Assembly (NCBI GenBank): GCA_013146195.2
Contig: CM028377.1
Location: forward strand, 4,502,239 to 4,566,238
From: Codonopsis lanceolata
Taxonomy: Eukaryota > Streptophyta > Magnoliopsida > Asterales > Campanulaceae
Direction of reading: 5' to 3'
DNA: 64,000 bases
Shown: positions 45,181 to 57,800 of the stretch, in pieces
Numbering within the stretch: the first letter of the stretch is position 1
Layout: each line of letters begins with the position of its first letter
Translations under genes and position numbers: made by a program
The notes under the pieces: generated by a model
What the model saw: the letters and a program-made list of their open reading frames with translations, nothing else
Databases searched by the model: none
What the model was told of the DNA's origin: nothing

Positions 45181-47485
45181 ACTTTGCTCGTCCACGAGTA
45201 AACAAATAAACTTATAAATACAAAAGCATATAAAAATAAAAATTAAAATCTTTTTGTGAGGGTGACACTATTTACACTCCTCTATAAACCCACAAACTCA
45301 AGGAGACTCTTTCGAGTGACTCGACTATGCAGATAAATACCAAAACAAATAATATATAAAACTAAACTATAACTACAAATAAAACCTAATTAAAATATAA
45401 AATCTTTTTGGTTTCATCCTCCAGTTACAAGTGTAAGGCATGCATGTAATCTCAGTTTGGTGCTCACCACATATATGCAAGCTTAGTCATATAAAACCAA
45501 CTAGTCTTTTCTTAATACTGCTACTACTTTTAATTTCTCCGTGTGTGTGTGATCACCAGTCTTAAAGAATATCTTAACTAAAACAGTTTTATTGAGCTAA
45601 ACACCACATTCATATGAAAATTACAGTTTAGTAGAAAATCATGCATTAAGAAGTATGAGATCTACCATCCAAACCTGGTCGATTCTGAAAAGGTCCCAAG
45701 GATTCAAAAGATTTATACATCCATCCCATGCACTTCTATGTATGACATACAATGCTCTCCTATCCCAATGACTTGTAATAGCTAAGATTATGCTAACACA
45801 GTGAGCTTTAAGGTGAATAATAGTAATTATGAAGTGTGTGATCAATTTCATGTTACTCACTTGACAGTAAAAACTACATAAGCATTGGCAAGAAGATCAT
45901 TAGGACTTTATAAGCTTGTAATGTAAGGCCAAGGTGTTGGGGGATTTGATGGAAAGGGATTGGAATTCAAAGTGAGAGAGTAAGACTACCCTTTATCCCT
46001 CATACTTCCAAGCAAAAGGAAGTCTTCCCTATTTAGGCTAGGACCTGCAAAGATCACAAGTGGAGGGGTGCTTTGTGTTACCTTCCCCCCCCAAACTTGT
46101 TTTGGGTAATATATTTTTTTCTAAAAAATATCATCATTCCAATCAGCAGAATTTTTCTAACATATTTTCTCTTGAAAGCTATGCTTCCATTTGAATCTTT
46201 GTTTACATTCTTCTTCTTCCGTTTCATTTTTCGTCGACACATGATTTTTTATTTTTTTTTCGACGACGGAAAGAAGAAGTCTTCTGAAAAATAGCCTAAC
46301 TGAAAAGAAGTGGTCCTCCTAGAATCAATTTCCCACCCAATCCTACTCTCTCAAAGGGTAGGCTAAAAGTGTATAGGCTTTTAGGGTTAAGTTAATGTGG
46401 GTAAAGAAACGATGGCGAATGGGGGTTAAAAATAGTGTGCTTAGCACACTCCATTCTTTTTCATTAGGCTCAAAGGGGACACTAGGGATATATTTTAGTA
46501 TAGGTCAGGGAATATTTAGGCTCTAACGATCCAAAGATGGCCTAAATCATTTCTTAATGCCAAATGCTCACATAATATTTAAAGCAAGTAAGATAACACA
46601 AAATATCATATCAACTATGGGAATTGGGGTTGAATGTTTAGCATCACTGGATTTCACATAAGCATTCGCTAAAACAGATGGTAGGGACAATTGAGACTAA
46701 CATGCAGACACGGTTCGAAAGTGTGCTTGAGATATATAAATGAGAAAAATCCAAGGGATCTAACTAACATGCAATTGACCCTAAGTTACAATTTAATGCA
46801 ACAATTATGTTCGAATGGCTATGCATCATATTCTTGTGCATATCTTGTTGAAGTGAAATCGGTGTTATAAACTTTATAAAACTATTCTAATCAATCCATA
46901 ATTATGACTGGTGTGAGTGCATGAAGAATTTGGAGAAAAGTAAAAGTTTCGCAAAATTAAGTAAATTCCAGGGGGATCTACGGACTAACTATGCGGTTCA
47001 TTGCACTAATCTCCTCATTGACTACGACTAGCATTACCACACCTAAACTCGAGGATGAATATTTTGAATTTAAATAATTTTTTTTAAAATATTTTTTTAA
47101 GAAATTGCGAAAATTGGAGGTGATGACGATGACACAATTGATGATGGGTCCCCATAAGAGGAACCCACGAGTATCTAATGTAAGTGTATTCTGGTCAAGG
47201 CAACACCTCCGAAAATCAGAAAAAATAAAAACAGGAAAAATAGGGTGAAGAGTTAAATGGTCATCGAATAAAGCAATTCTCTTTCACCCTAACGACATAG
47301 CCCAACTCCATTCTTCGTTAGGCTGGGACCTGCTAAGACCTAAAATTTTCAATCCCCCCCCCAAACTTAAGTTCTATTTTGTCCTCAAAATAGAGGAACA
47401 TATGAGAGGATTGATGGGGTAGGACAAATATCAAAAGGACATAGCGGGTCCACCTAACGAACGAGGATGGAACTTGGGCCTCGAC
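45181..47485 (-). other. Athila B 3' non-coding region with extra polypurine tracts
   Basis: No gene seen. Two further copies of the tract core occur on the minus strand: CAAGTTTGGGGGGGG at 46099-46085 and TTAAGTTTGGGGGGGGG at 47368-47353. The rest is AT-rich, with no ORF that has a recognisable domain. Confidence 0.6.
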
Positions 47486-48565
47486 TCAAGGTGAGTCGGG
47501 CGGAGATAACGAATGAGGACGGAACTCGGGGATCGTGCCAGGTGGCAGCCCATAATGATTTGAGACATTATGTCCCACGGTGTTAACCCAGCCGAAAAAT
47601 TTCACCGGGTCAACGCATCTGTGCCAGCTGGCCGACTCACCATATCGCTTTGGAGGACAATTTGCCTCCAACCCGTTGGAGATCCCAACGAGCGGATCCT
47701 CTTTTCCTCTTGGGTTCCTCCTCTTGAGGAACCCTCACTCGCTTCCGGTGATGTTCAAACAAAATGGCCCTAGTAATGACCGGACCGGCCTTGACTCTCG
47801 GCGTGTTTGGGCATTCTCACATTGCCCCTACACAAGTCGGTAATCAAATGCGGAGCGCGAACCGCATTCGTCCTACCTTAATAAGGGTCTTGATTTGGCC
47901 GTTGATCAAACGGCCAACATCAATGGACCCATTAGTCATGATGGTGTAGGTCAGGACAGCCCTCTCCCAATTCACCGTGTTTTGGTGACTTGAGGGCATG
48001 AGACGGCCACAAACAAATTTATACACGGGCTTGGCCGTGTCTTGGAGGAAGGACTCTCTCATGGTGCGTGGTCCATATGGTGGTTGACGGCTATAGGACC
48101 ACTCCACACCAGGGAGAGCAATGACAACATTTACCACCTCGACAGGGATACGGGGGTGGAGGTGTGTGCTATAATCATCGGCACCAACCGCAAAGTTGGA
48201 GGTGCCGAAATGGGTGTTAATGCTTTGGGCAGAAAAATCAACTACTTTGCCCCTAACACTAACGGTGTCTAGCACACCGCCATCCATGCCAATGTCGCCA
48301 TTGGCGTAAAATTCTCGGACAATGGGGACTACAATAGTCCCTTAGGCGGAGAATCTAACAGAAGTCCCCACCTACGAGCCATCAGAGCAGGACGGATACC
48401 AAAATCTTCAGCCTTGAATCCCCTTTCGGGCACCAAGGACTTGGAGAGTTTGTTGGTGTACTTCTCTAATGCTTCGTAGGATACGAAGCGGGTGATGTCA
48501 AAATTATGCTCTTCCTCCTGAGCTGGGCCGGAGGATGAAGAGCCGGTATTTCTACGCTTAAACAT
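47486..48565 (-). pseudogene. Athila B ORF3, 'putative plant transposon protein' domain
   Basis: From the ATG at 48565: MFKRRNTGSSSSGPAQEE, YTNKLSKSLVPERGFKAEDF and MARRWGLLLDSPPKG, then after a frameshift near 48335 VRGKVVDFSAQSIN, PPYGPRTMRESFLQDTAKPV, CGRLMPSSHQNTVNWERAV and LTYTIMTNGSIDVGRLINGQ. A second frameshift near 47850 leads to the tail WVNTVGHNVSNHYGLPPGT. It corresponds block for block to ORF3 of Athila A and shows the C-terminus that A has lost. The fold and function are unknown to me. It matches the PF20167-type domain by its VREFYAN, VRGK, IN and T..SIDVGRLI landmarks. Confidence 0.78.
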
Positions 48566-48885
48566 TTTGTTGGATAAAAATTTAAAAACTAAAAAGTTTT
48601 AACAATTAAAAATGTGTTTAAAAATTTTTTTTTAAAAAAAAATTAAAATTTAATCTAAGGCATGCAAAAATATATCTACGTTAAAAATATATAGCACCCT
48701 AGCATGCAAATAATTTACGTATGAAATTAAATAGGGTGTTAGGAGTACTTGTTTGCAGCCTGATCTGAGTGAATGCAGCCGGAGTGGAGCTGATCTTCGA
48801 CGACAACAATGGTGGTTCTTCCTTCTTCCTTCTTCAAAATCTTCAAATTGTGGGGTGTAATGGGAGATGAGTGAGGGAGATGAAG
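48566..48885 (-). other. Athila B leader upstream of ORF3
   Basis: AT-rich leader with blocks shared with 17677-18000 of Athila A. It is cut by LTR D before the position where A has its TATA and palindromes, so it cannot be told whether B had the internal module. Confidence 0.5.
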
Positions 48886-51455
48886 TGTAAGATCCCGATT
48901 CCCGGTTAGCTTGAATTGCGTGCAATACTCGCATCTCTTCTTCGGTTGATCGCTTGTTTTGTTGTGAGAGAGTCTAAATGTGTATGAGAGACCACATTAA
49001 GACTAAAACACTTTAGGAGATGTCATTTAGTGGTTGACTTGTTAAAGTCAAAAGTCGTGAACCCGACGATAGTCGAAATGCGGCAGCGATTGAGAGTTTA
49101 TGCGGGTTTTGTGTTTCGACCTCGATTTGGTCCCAGATCTTTACATGATGATTAAATAACATGTTTAGATGTGTTAGACTTCTAATTGGATGTATTCCAT
49201 AAGTCTCGTGAAGTTTTGACGCCGAGAATAGCAATTCTCCTTATCGCGTAGTTTGAGATGGAGCCGGGCGAGCGTCTCGCTTTCGGGAGCCTATTTCCCC
49301 TATCCTGTTGAGCATCATCCGAGAGGCATTCAGGCCTATTTTTTAGCCCTAATAGGTGTTTACAATCATGGGTTATTACCCAGCGGTTTCTATGGTTTCA
49401 TTCGACGTTTAGATAGCAAGTAGTTACGTCTTGCGTCGGTTTTGCCCCGAGTTGTTTCGGGTGTTGTTTTTGGGAGTCTAGACCTACTTTAAAATTGGTT
49501 TGAGACTTGGATGGACTAGTTTAATGTTTGAGGACTTTAAGGGTTCAATTGTGAGCCATTTCGAAGCATTTAGACTCGAGAACGGAGAGGCGGGATCGAG
49601 CGAGGAAGCAACAAAAACCCTAAAGGAGAGTGCCGCCATGATGCGCGCATCATAGCAACCCATGCGACCGCATGGGTGCTTACCAGTTACGGGATTTTGT
49701 CCCTTTTTATAAACTGTCCGAAATTTTGGCCCCCTAAACCCAATTTAAACCACACCTTAACCCTCCTACTTACCCTAAACATGTCCTAAACACCTATTAG
49801 AAGTATTAGGGGCTAATTAGTGAGGTAATTAGAGGATTTAATCCCCATATAAAAGCCAAGAAGCTGCCGCTCCTTCCACCATATTTCGGCCAACAGAAAA
49901 TTTCTTCCCTCTTCTTCTCTTCTCTTGCAAATTTCTCTCGGGAGCACTCAAGGGGCTTGAGAGGGAGCTTGAAGAGGAGATTAAGTGGTCTTGAAGGGCT
50001 GAGCTTGGAGGCCATTAATGGAGTCTTCATCTTCCCCATTCTACCTACAAGTTGAAGAGGAGACACCATTGTTAGGGCACAATTCTCAGCTTGTTAGGGG
50101 AAAGCTATTGCTTTGGTAAGTTTCTACCTTCCTTCCTCTTCTTTTTAGGCTCCATTGACCCTAGGGAATCAACCATGTGTGCTATGTGGGTCAATGGAAG
50201 CCATTGTTAGGGCTTCTAGAAATGTATGAACCCTAGGATTGCAAGATTTTGTTAGAGCTTGATTGGCCTATGTGAGACCATGTCTATGTGAAATTGATGT
50301 TCTAAATTGCCTAATGAACTTGATTATATTGATTTTTCATGAAGATTGATGTTAGTTTGGTTGAGATTCTTGGAGGGTGTCTTGCCCTAATTTTGTTTTA
50401 GCTTGCAAATTAATGATGTAAGCTTGAGTAATGTGTTTTATATGCTTCATAGAGTATATTAAACTTTGTTATATGAATTGATTATGAGTATTGAGCTTGG
50501 ATGACAAAGATGCTTGGAAGGGGATTTTTCCCCAAATTATATTTGGCTTGTTAAAGATGATGGTAAGCCTAATTAGCATGTTATACATGTTTAGTGGAGT
50601 TTATTGAACTTAGTTGTGTTGATTAACCATGAGTATTGAAATTGGTTTGGTTGAGATGCTTGGAGGGTGATTTGCCCTAATTTGGTTTTAGCTTGCAATC
50701 TAATGATGTTAGCTTGATTAATATGTTTTACAAGCTTAATAGAACATATTAAACCATAATGTGAATTTTAAATCATGAATTGAACGTTATGATTGGTATG
50801 ATGACTTGGATGATATTATGCACAAGATGGCTAAATTATTCTAAGTTGCATTGTTAATTAGTTTGTTGGGTTTATATGAGTATATTGAACATTGGGATTG
50901 TGGTTTTGGGCGATAGTTATGAACTTATGGGAATGATGAAGCCTAAGCTTCTATTCCTTGAATTTTGAAACTTAGATTGAACTCAACGGAGTTAACCTTT
51001 GGTTAGTATGAATCCTAGGAACTATAATTTTAAGTCCTACTGAATTTTGGGTAGAATTCATGGAGGTCGAGCCTCAAGAAGTTTTGGAGTGTGTGAAGCA
51101 CACTTGATTATGAGAACTTATATGATTCTCGGTTGTGTTGTTTATGCTAGTGTGGATCTAATTGCATGACTAGTTTGATAGTAGAGTGTTTACCTACTTG
51201 TTTTGAGCATATGAGTATATATTACTTGTGCTTGTTTTGAGTCCAAATGAGTCGGTTTGGTTGAGTTTTGGTGGGACGATACATCGCCTTCACGACTGTG
51301 AGATTCGTGATCGCGATGGATCGCTGCGTGCTCTAACCCTCCATCGACACGGTGGGGAAGTAGTTTATCTTAGTTGTAGTAATACACATGACTTTGATAA
51401 CTATGGAACTCGAGCGGAGGCATCACCGGGGGCGCGATATCTCACGAGAGGGATA
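48886..51455 (+). repeat. LTR D: 5' part of a plus-strand Tekay-like LTR
   Basis: Starts TGTAAGATCCCG at 48886 after TGAAG, the candidate left target duplication. Its first 1.5 kb is its own, but from about 50100 on it matches the reverse complement of the C LTRs (for example 50940-51450 against 31440-31990). This is the only large LTR here on the plus strand. It holds the palindromes ATGATGCGCGCATCAT and CCCATGCGACCGCATGGG and a TATA box (49848-49854). It is cut by the second gap, so the body of the element is not seen. Confidence 0.75.
49638..49854 (+). promoter_or_regulatory. LTR D U3 module: paired palindromes and TATA
   Basis: ATGATGCGCGCATCAT (49638-49653, 8-bp arms and no spacer) and CCCATGCGACCGCATGGG (49659-49676, 8-bp arms) are followed by ACGGGATTTTGT and, about 170 bp downstream, by CCATATAAAAG (49845-49855). 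The reverse complement of ACGGGATTTT also borders the palindromes in the LARD and C LTRs. Confidence 0.6.
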
Positions 51456-51555
51456 NNNNNNNNNNNNNNNNNNNNNNNNNNNNNNNNNNNNNNNNNNNNN
51501 NNNNNNNNNNNNNNNNNNNNNNNNNNNNNNNNNNNNNNNNNNNNNNNNNNNNNNN
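51456..51555. other. Assembly gap (100 N)
   Basis: Exactly 100 N, between LTR D and a point 16 bp inside the left LTR of C2. At least the body of element D, the 5' half of Athila B, the left part of B2 and probably the 5' part of B1 are unaccounted for here. Confidence 0.95.
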
Positions 51556-54500
51556 GGATCCCAAGGCGAAATCCCAAGGTCGTGCCGCCGAGGGAAACAA
51601 ATAACAACACAAGTAGCAAATAATGGGTAGGGCCATAACGGCGATACACCGACAACAAAACATACGCGGAAGGAAAATATAACATAACAGTGGCGCCCAG
51701 AGCTAACAAGCTCAAACTAAAAACAACCAAAGAGATAATTAATCTCTCGGTCCAAAAATTCGATTCGCGTGCCGCAACATTGGGCACGTAGAACAAACTC
51801 CCTGTTATGCAATTCAATATTAAGCAGAATATAAACCAAGTCATCGGCGAAACTACGGCGAACCCAACATTAAACTAAGTCTAAGACTCTAGTCTAACAA
51901 CTCAACGGCTAAAAACATGCTTGGAGAACAAACATAATATTTAACTAGCAATATATCATGCTAAACATATTCACCAATTAACCACGCACGACTAAAACCG
52001 GTCGGCTACCAACAAAATAAGTACTAACAATTATAAGTACTATCAACAGAAAACATATGGAAGTTTAACTACCAATATACATCAAGCACAACCACCACCG
52101 GTTGGCTACCAAAAGAATAGGCTAACCACATAATTACAATATTACAAATCACATAAAGGTTTGCTACCCAATCATGAAGTTTACATAACTTCATCTTCCC
52201 AACGACCTCACCAAAACAAAACAAACAACTAAGTAGCAACCTTGTCCAAAAGAATTCCTTGCCAAAGTAACCTTCTGATTTACTTGGATCCGCTCGCACG
52301 GCTCGGATCTAGGGAAAAACAACCAACAAATAAAAGTAAGTCACAATGACTTAGTAAGTTACTAACCATAACTTCCTACCATGGCATAATGCTCAATCAT
52401 AAAATATATCATGCTATCGTCATGAAATAACCTTATAATAAATCATGTTATGGCATCCATGCTCAACATTAAATAAATATGTTATCATTAAGTATAACAT
52501 CTCATCATAAATCCATGTCAAGGCATTTTAGTCTTAACAATAATAATTTATACCTTTGGCATAAAACAACATTAAATAATATTCATGTGATAGCATATAT
52601 GCTTAACAACATTAATCAATATGTTATCTATTAAGTATAACATGTAAGAAACCAAAACAAACTTCATATCATATCCAATTCACTAAGCACGTTATTCACT
52701 TAAGCACTTGTGAAACAATTCATATATATAAGGGATATGATACCATTACCAAAATTCCTCCGCGTGTCGCTCACAAAAACACGTGCAAAACCCTTATGTG
52801 CCCTCGATATCCCTCTCGAATATCGGCGTCCCAGACAGATCTCGCTCGAGTTCCATAGTTATCAAAGTCATGTGTATTACTACAACTAAGATAAACTACT
52901 TCCCCACCGTGGCCATCGATGGAGGGTGTGTGCAAACCGGCACGGCGATCCATCGCGATCACGAATCCCATAATTCGTGAAGGCGATGTATCGACCCACC
53001 AAAGACTCAACAGACTGACGCCAGCTGGACTCAAAAACCCAAGCACAAGTAATATATACTCATATGCTCAAAACAAGTAGGTAAACACTCTACTATCAAA
53101 CTAGCCATGCAATTCATTCACAACTAGCATAAACATCACAACCGAGAATCATATAAGCTCTCATAATCAAGTGTGCTTCACACACTTCAAAACTTCTTGG
53201 AGGCTCGACCTCCATGAATTCTACCCAAATTCCGTAGGACTTAAAATTATAGTTCCTAGGATTCATACTAACCCAAAGGTTAACTCCGTTGAGTTCAATC
53301 TAAGTTTTCGAAAATTCAAGGAATAGAAGCTTAGGCTTCATCATCCCCTAAGTTCATATCTATCGTCAAAACCATAAACCCGTGATCAATAAACTCACAT
53401 AAACCCCACAAAATAATTAACAAGGTAACTTAGAACAAATTAGCCATCTTGGTTATAAATTTATTCAAGTCACCATACCAACCAATAATTTCCAATTCAC
53501 GATTAATTCACACAATATGGTTTAATATGCTCTACTAAACATATAAAACATTTTAATCATGCTCACATCAATAATTTTGCAAGCTAATCAAAATTAGGGC
53601 AAAGCACCCTCAAGCATCTCAACCAAACCAACATCAATCCACATGAATCAATCAACATAAATCAAGTTCAATAGGCTAGTTAGAACATGAATTTCACATA
53701 TATCATGGTCTCACATAGGTCAATCAAGTTCTATCATTCAATTGAAAAACCTAGGGTTCATGCTTCTTCTACAACCCTAACAATGGCTTCCATTGACCTC
53801 AAATAACACAAATGGTTGTTTCCCTAGGGTCAATGGAGCCCAAAAATCAAAGGAAGAGAGGTAGAAACTTACTAAAACTCAGCCCTACAAGCGCCCAAAC
53901 CGAACTCAAAGATGAAGCTCTTCTCTCACTCCGCTCTCTTCAATCTTGCGGGTTAGAATGGAGAAGAAGACTCCCAGCTATGGCTTCCAAGCTTAGCCCC
54001 TTGAAGCCCTAGAATCGCCTCCTCTCAAGCCCTCTCTCACGAGTGCTCGCCGAGAAGACGCAAGGAGAAGGCATCGAAAGAAAGAGAGTGCGGCTGATTC
54101 ACTTATATATGGGGGATTAATTCACTAATCAAGTCACTAATTAACCCCTAAATCTCTTAATAGATGATTAGGATTAGTATTAGGCTAATTAAGTGAGTTT
54201 AGGATAGGTTTAGATTGGGTTTAAGTGGTAAAAGTTCGGACAACTCACAAAGAACAAAAATCCCGTAAGTCGATTTAAGGACCTTGCGGTCGCTTCATAT
54301 AAGGGGGATGCGAGCGCATCCTCCAGCATTCACTTTCCAGGCCTTTTCTGCTTCCCTGCTCGATCCCGGACTCTCCCGCATGCATACTCGAGTCCTTCCA
54401 AGCCAAAAATGGTCTATAAATCAACCTTAATGTCCTCCAAATCCTAACCCAAGTAATCAATCCTCAAACCTCAACAAAACAAGGCCAAGAACTCGAGGCA

Positions 54501-54843
54501 GAACTCTCGGACGGCCAGGAAAAGTCAAGCGAAAAGGGTTAACGCTAGAATCAAACTAGCAACAACCAAACCGACAATGCAACAAGCATCTAACCAACAT
54601 CCAAGGCATGTTAATGATGTTATAAATGCCTTCTAACAATAATCCATGTGATAACCACATAAAACATAAACCCGAGATTCAACGCATCTCGCGAAAGAAA
54701 AATGCGTACGTGCATCTCAAACAACGTCAATAATCATGCTATTGACTCTAAACATATACGGGAGCTAAATGAACATATTATGATGATTATAAGTGTATGA
54801 ATCCATGCATAACACAATGCAAGCAACATTTTAGGGTTTTACA
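51556..54843 (-). repeat. C2 3' LTR
   Basis: Highly similar to its partner 59633-62952 and to both C1 LTRs. U3 landmarks: TATA at 54102-54112, palindrome GGATGCGAGCGCATCC at 54306-54321, and upstream partner CCTTGCGGTCGC (arm damaged) at about 54291-54302. C2 differs from C1 in this palindrome block: the arm sequence and the centre have changed but the palindrome is kept. Confidence 0.88.
54102..54321 (-). promoter_or_regulatory. C2 3' LTR U3 module: TATA and palindromes
   Basis: TATA CCATATATAAG on the minus strand near 54112-54102. GGATGCGAGCGCATCC (54306-54321) and CCTTGCGGTCGC (54291-54302) lie about 180-200 bp upstream. The 5' LTR has the same layout (TATA 62207-62217; TGCGGTCGCA 62394-62403; GGATGCGAGCGCATCC 62415-62430). 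Confidence 0.55.
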
Positions 54844-57800
54844 TTCTCCCCTACTTTAAGGAATTTAGCCCCTAAATTCTTACCGTAGTCATCAAACAAA
54901 TGAGGATATTTCTCTCGCATCTCCAACTCGGTCTCCCAAGTTGCTTCCTCGATCTCGTGATTCTTCCAAAGAACTTTCACCAATGGAATTTTCTTGCTCC
55001 TCAAAACTTGCTCTTTCGTGTCAAGTATCTTCATCGGCTGCTCAACATAAGACAAATCCGGCTGAAAAGTAATCTCCTCATACTCAAGAACATGGGAATC
55101 ATCCTTAAGATATTTCCGAAGCATAGACACATGAAATACATTATGAATCTCCGACAAAGACGGCGGTAAAGCCACCCTGTATGCCAAACTCCCAACTCGC
55201 TCCAGAATCTCAAAAGGTCCAACAAACCTCGGTGATAATTTCCCTTTCTTTCCAAATCTCTTGGTACCCCTTCTAGGCGATACCTTAAGAAATACGAAGT
55301 CTCCAACCTGAAACTCCAAATCTCTCCTTCTATTATCCGCATAGCTTTTAAATCGACTTTGAGCGGTGAGCAATCTATCTCGAATTATCTTCACACTCTC
55401 AACAGACTGCTGAACAATTTCTGAACCCCATAATTTTGCTTCTCCAACCTCGTCCCAACAAATAGGAGATCTACACTTCCTCCCATAAAGAGCCTCATAC
55501 GGTGCCATCTCGATGCTCGACTGGTAACTATTGTTGTACGCAAACTCCGCCAAAGGAAGATGTGTATCCCAACTCCCTTTAAAATCAATCGTACAAGCCC
55601 GCAACATATCCTCAAGTATCTGAATCGTTCTCTCGGACTGTCCGTCGGACTGAGGGTGAAAAGTTGTACTAAAGTTCAACTTGGTCCCCATAGCTTCTTG
55701 CAAAGCCTGCCAAAACCTCGATGTAAACCTCGGATCCCGGTCCGAAACAATACTAACTGGAACCCCGTGCAATCTAACAATCTCTTGCACATACAATGCC
55801 GCTAAGCGACTCAATGAATAAGTCATAGCAATCGGAATAAAATGAGCCGACTTCGTGAGCCGATCAACAACAACCCAAAGCGGCATCAAAACCTCTACGA
55901 TGCGTGGAAATCCGAAACAAAGTCCATCGTAACATGTTCCCATTTCCACTCCGAATATCCAACGGCATTTGTAACAATCCCCGAGTCTTTGGTGTTCCGC
56001 CTTTACCTGCTGACAAGTGAGACACCTCGACACATAATCTGCTATCTGCCGCTTCATGCCACTCCACCAAAATTGTTTCTTTAAATCTCTATACATTTTC
56101 GTACTCCCCGGATGGATAGTATACTTTGCCTTGTGAGCCTCATCCAATACAAGCCGTTTAACATCTTCAAGCGAAGGAACACAAACTCTACCCTTTAAAT
56201 GTTAAAATCCCATCTTGGTTCATCGAGAACTCATTCTCCTTATTCTCACTCAAACCATCAATAATTTTCACCAACTCGGATCTTTCTTCCGAGTCTCCTT
56301 AATTCTCTCCAATAAAGCTGGAATAGCCCGCACACTAGCAAATAATACTCCATGATTAACCTCGCTAGGATTCCAATCACGAACATCTTCCAACATTTTC
56401 CATTCCCGCATCATCAAACATGACAAGTGTACTTTTCTACTCAAAGCATCTGCGACTACGTTCGCCTTCCCCGGATGATACAATATAGTGCAATCGTGAT
56501 CCTTCAATTTCTCCATCCATCTCCGTTGTCTCATGTTCAACTCTTTCTGAGAGAAGAGATATTTCAAACTCTTATGGTCCGTGAAAATCTCAAACTTGAA
56601 CCATACAAATAATGTTTCCACTTGTGCAAAGCAAATATAATCGCCACGAGCTCAAGATCATGCGTAGGATAATTCATCTCATACGGAGACAACTTCCTTG
56701 AAGCATAAGCAATCACTTTCCCATTTTGCATAAGCACACATCCCAATCCTTCTTTCGAAGCATCACTATAAACAACAAAATTATCACCTCCGCTAGGCAA
56801 TGCTAACACTGGTGCCGTAGTCAACCTCTTCTTCAACTCTTGGAAGCTTTCTTCACATTTATCACTCCATACAAATGCGGTCTTCTTTTGAGTCAAATTT
56901 GTCATGGGCGTAGCAATCTTCGAAAATCCCTCAATAAATCTCCGATAATAACCGGCTAGCCCCAAGAAACTCCGTACCTCAGTAACTGTGGTCGGCCTCC
57001 TCCAATTCATTACTGCTTCAACCTTGGAAGGATCCACCGCTATCCTGGCACTAGAAACAACGTGCCCCAAAATGAAACCTCCTCTAGCCAAAAGCACACT
57101 TGCTAAACTTGGCGTAGAGTTGCCTCTCCCGAAGAATAGACAAAACCATCCGCAAATGTTGTGCATGCTCTTCCCGAGACTTAGAATACACAAGGATGTC
57201 GTCTATGAAAACCACCACGAAGCAATCAAGAAAATTATGAAATACCCGGTTCATCAAATCCATGAACACCGCCGGCGCATTAGTCAACCCGAATGGCATC
57301 ACCATAAATTCATAATGCCCATACCTCGTGCGAAAAGCCGTTTTCGGAACATCTTCGGCTCTAACCTTCAACTGATGGTACCCAAATCTCAAGTCAAGTT
57401 TGGAATAAACCACCGATCCTTGCAATTGATCAAACAAGTCATCTATATGTGGCAATGGATACTTGTTCTTGATCGTTGCCTTGTTCAACTCTCGATAATC
57501 GATGCACAATCTAAGGCTCCCATCTTTCTTCCTCACAAATAATACCGGCGCACCCAGCGATACACTTGGCTTGATGAAGCCAATGTCAAGGAGCTCTTGT
57601 AACTGAACTTTCAACTCCTTTAATTCCATAGGTGCCATTCTATACGGCGCCTTCGAAATTGGTGTAGTCCCCGGCAATAACTCAATACAAAATTCAATCT
57701 CTCGATCTGGAGGCATCCCAAAATCTTTAGAGAAAACATCCGGAAACTCACACACAACCGGCACATCTTCAAGATTAGAAGAAGAAACCCGCTTGTCCAC

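Larger units (their letters stand above)
43895..48885 (-). mobile_element. Athila-type element B, 3' half only
   Basis: Contains the 3' LTR (43895-45163), polypurine tract, a long non-coding 3' region and ORF3. The 5' LTR, gag and pol are missing because LTR D begins at 48886. It inserted in B1 integrase, since B1 coding sequence stops at 43894. Both Athila A and B have ORF3, so they are separate copies and not one split element. Confidence 0.88.

Noticed and set aside
45639..46294. Short ORFs in the Athila B 3' region as possible genes
   Set aside because: Low-complexity hydrophobic translations without homology or conservation.
16649..48885. Athila A and Athila B as two halves of one element split by the nest
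   Set aside because: Both contain ORF3 and its leader, so they are different copies.
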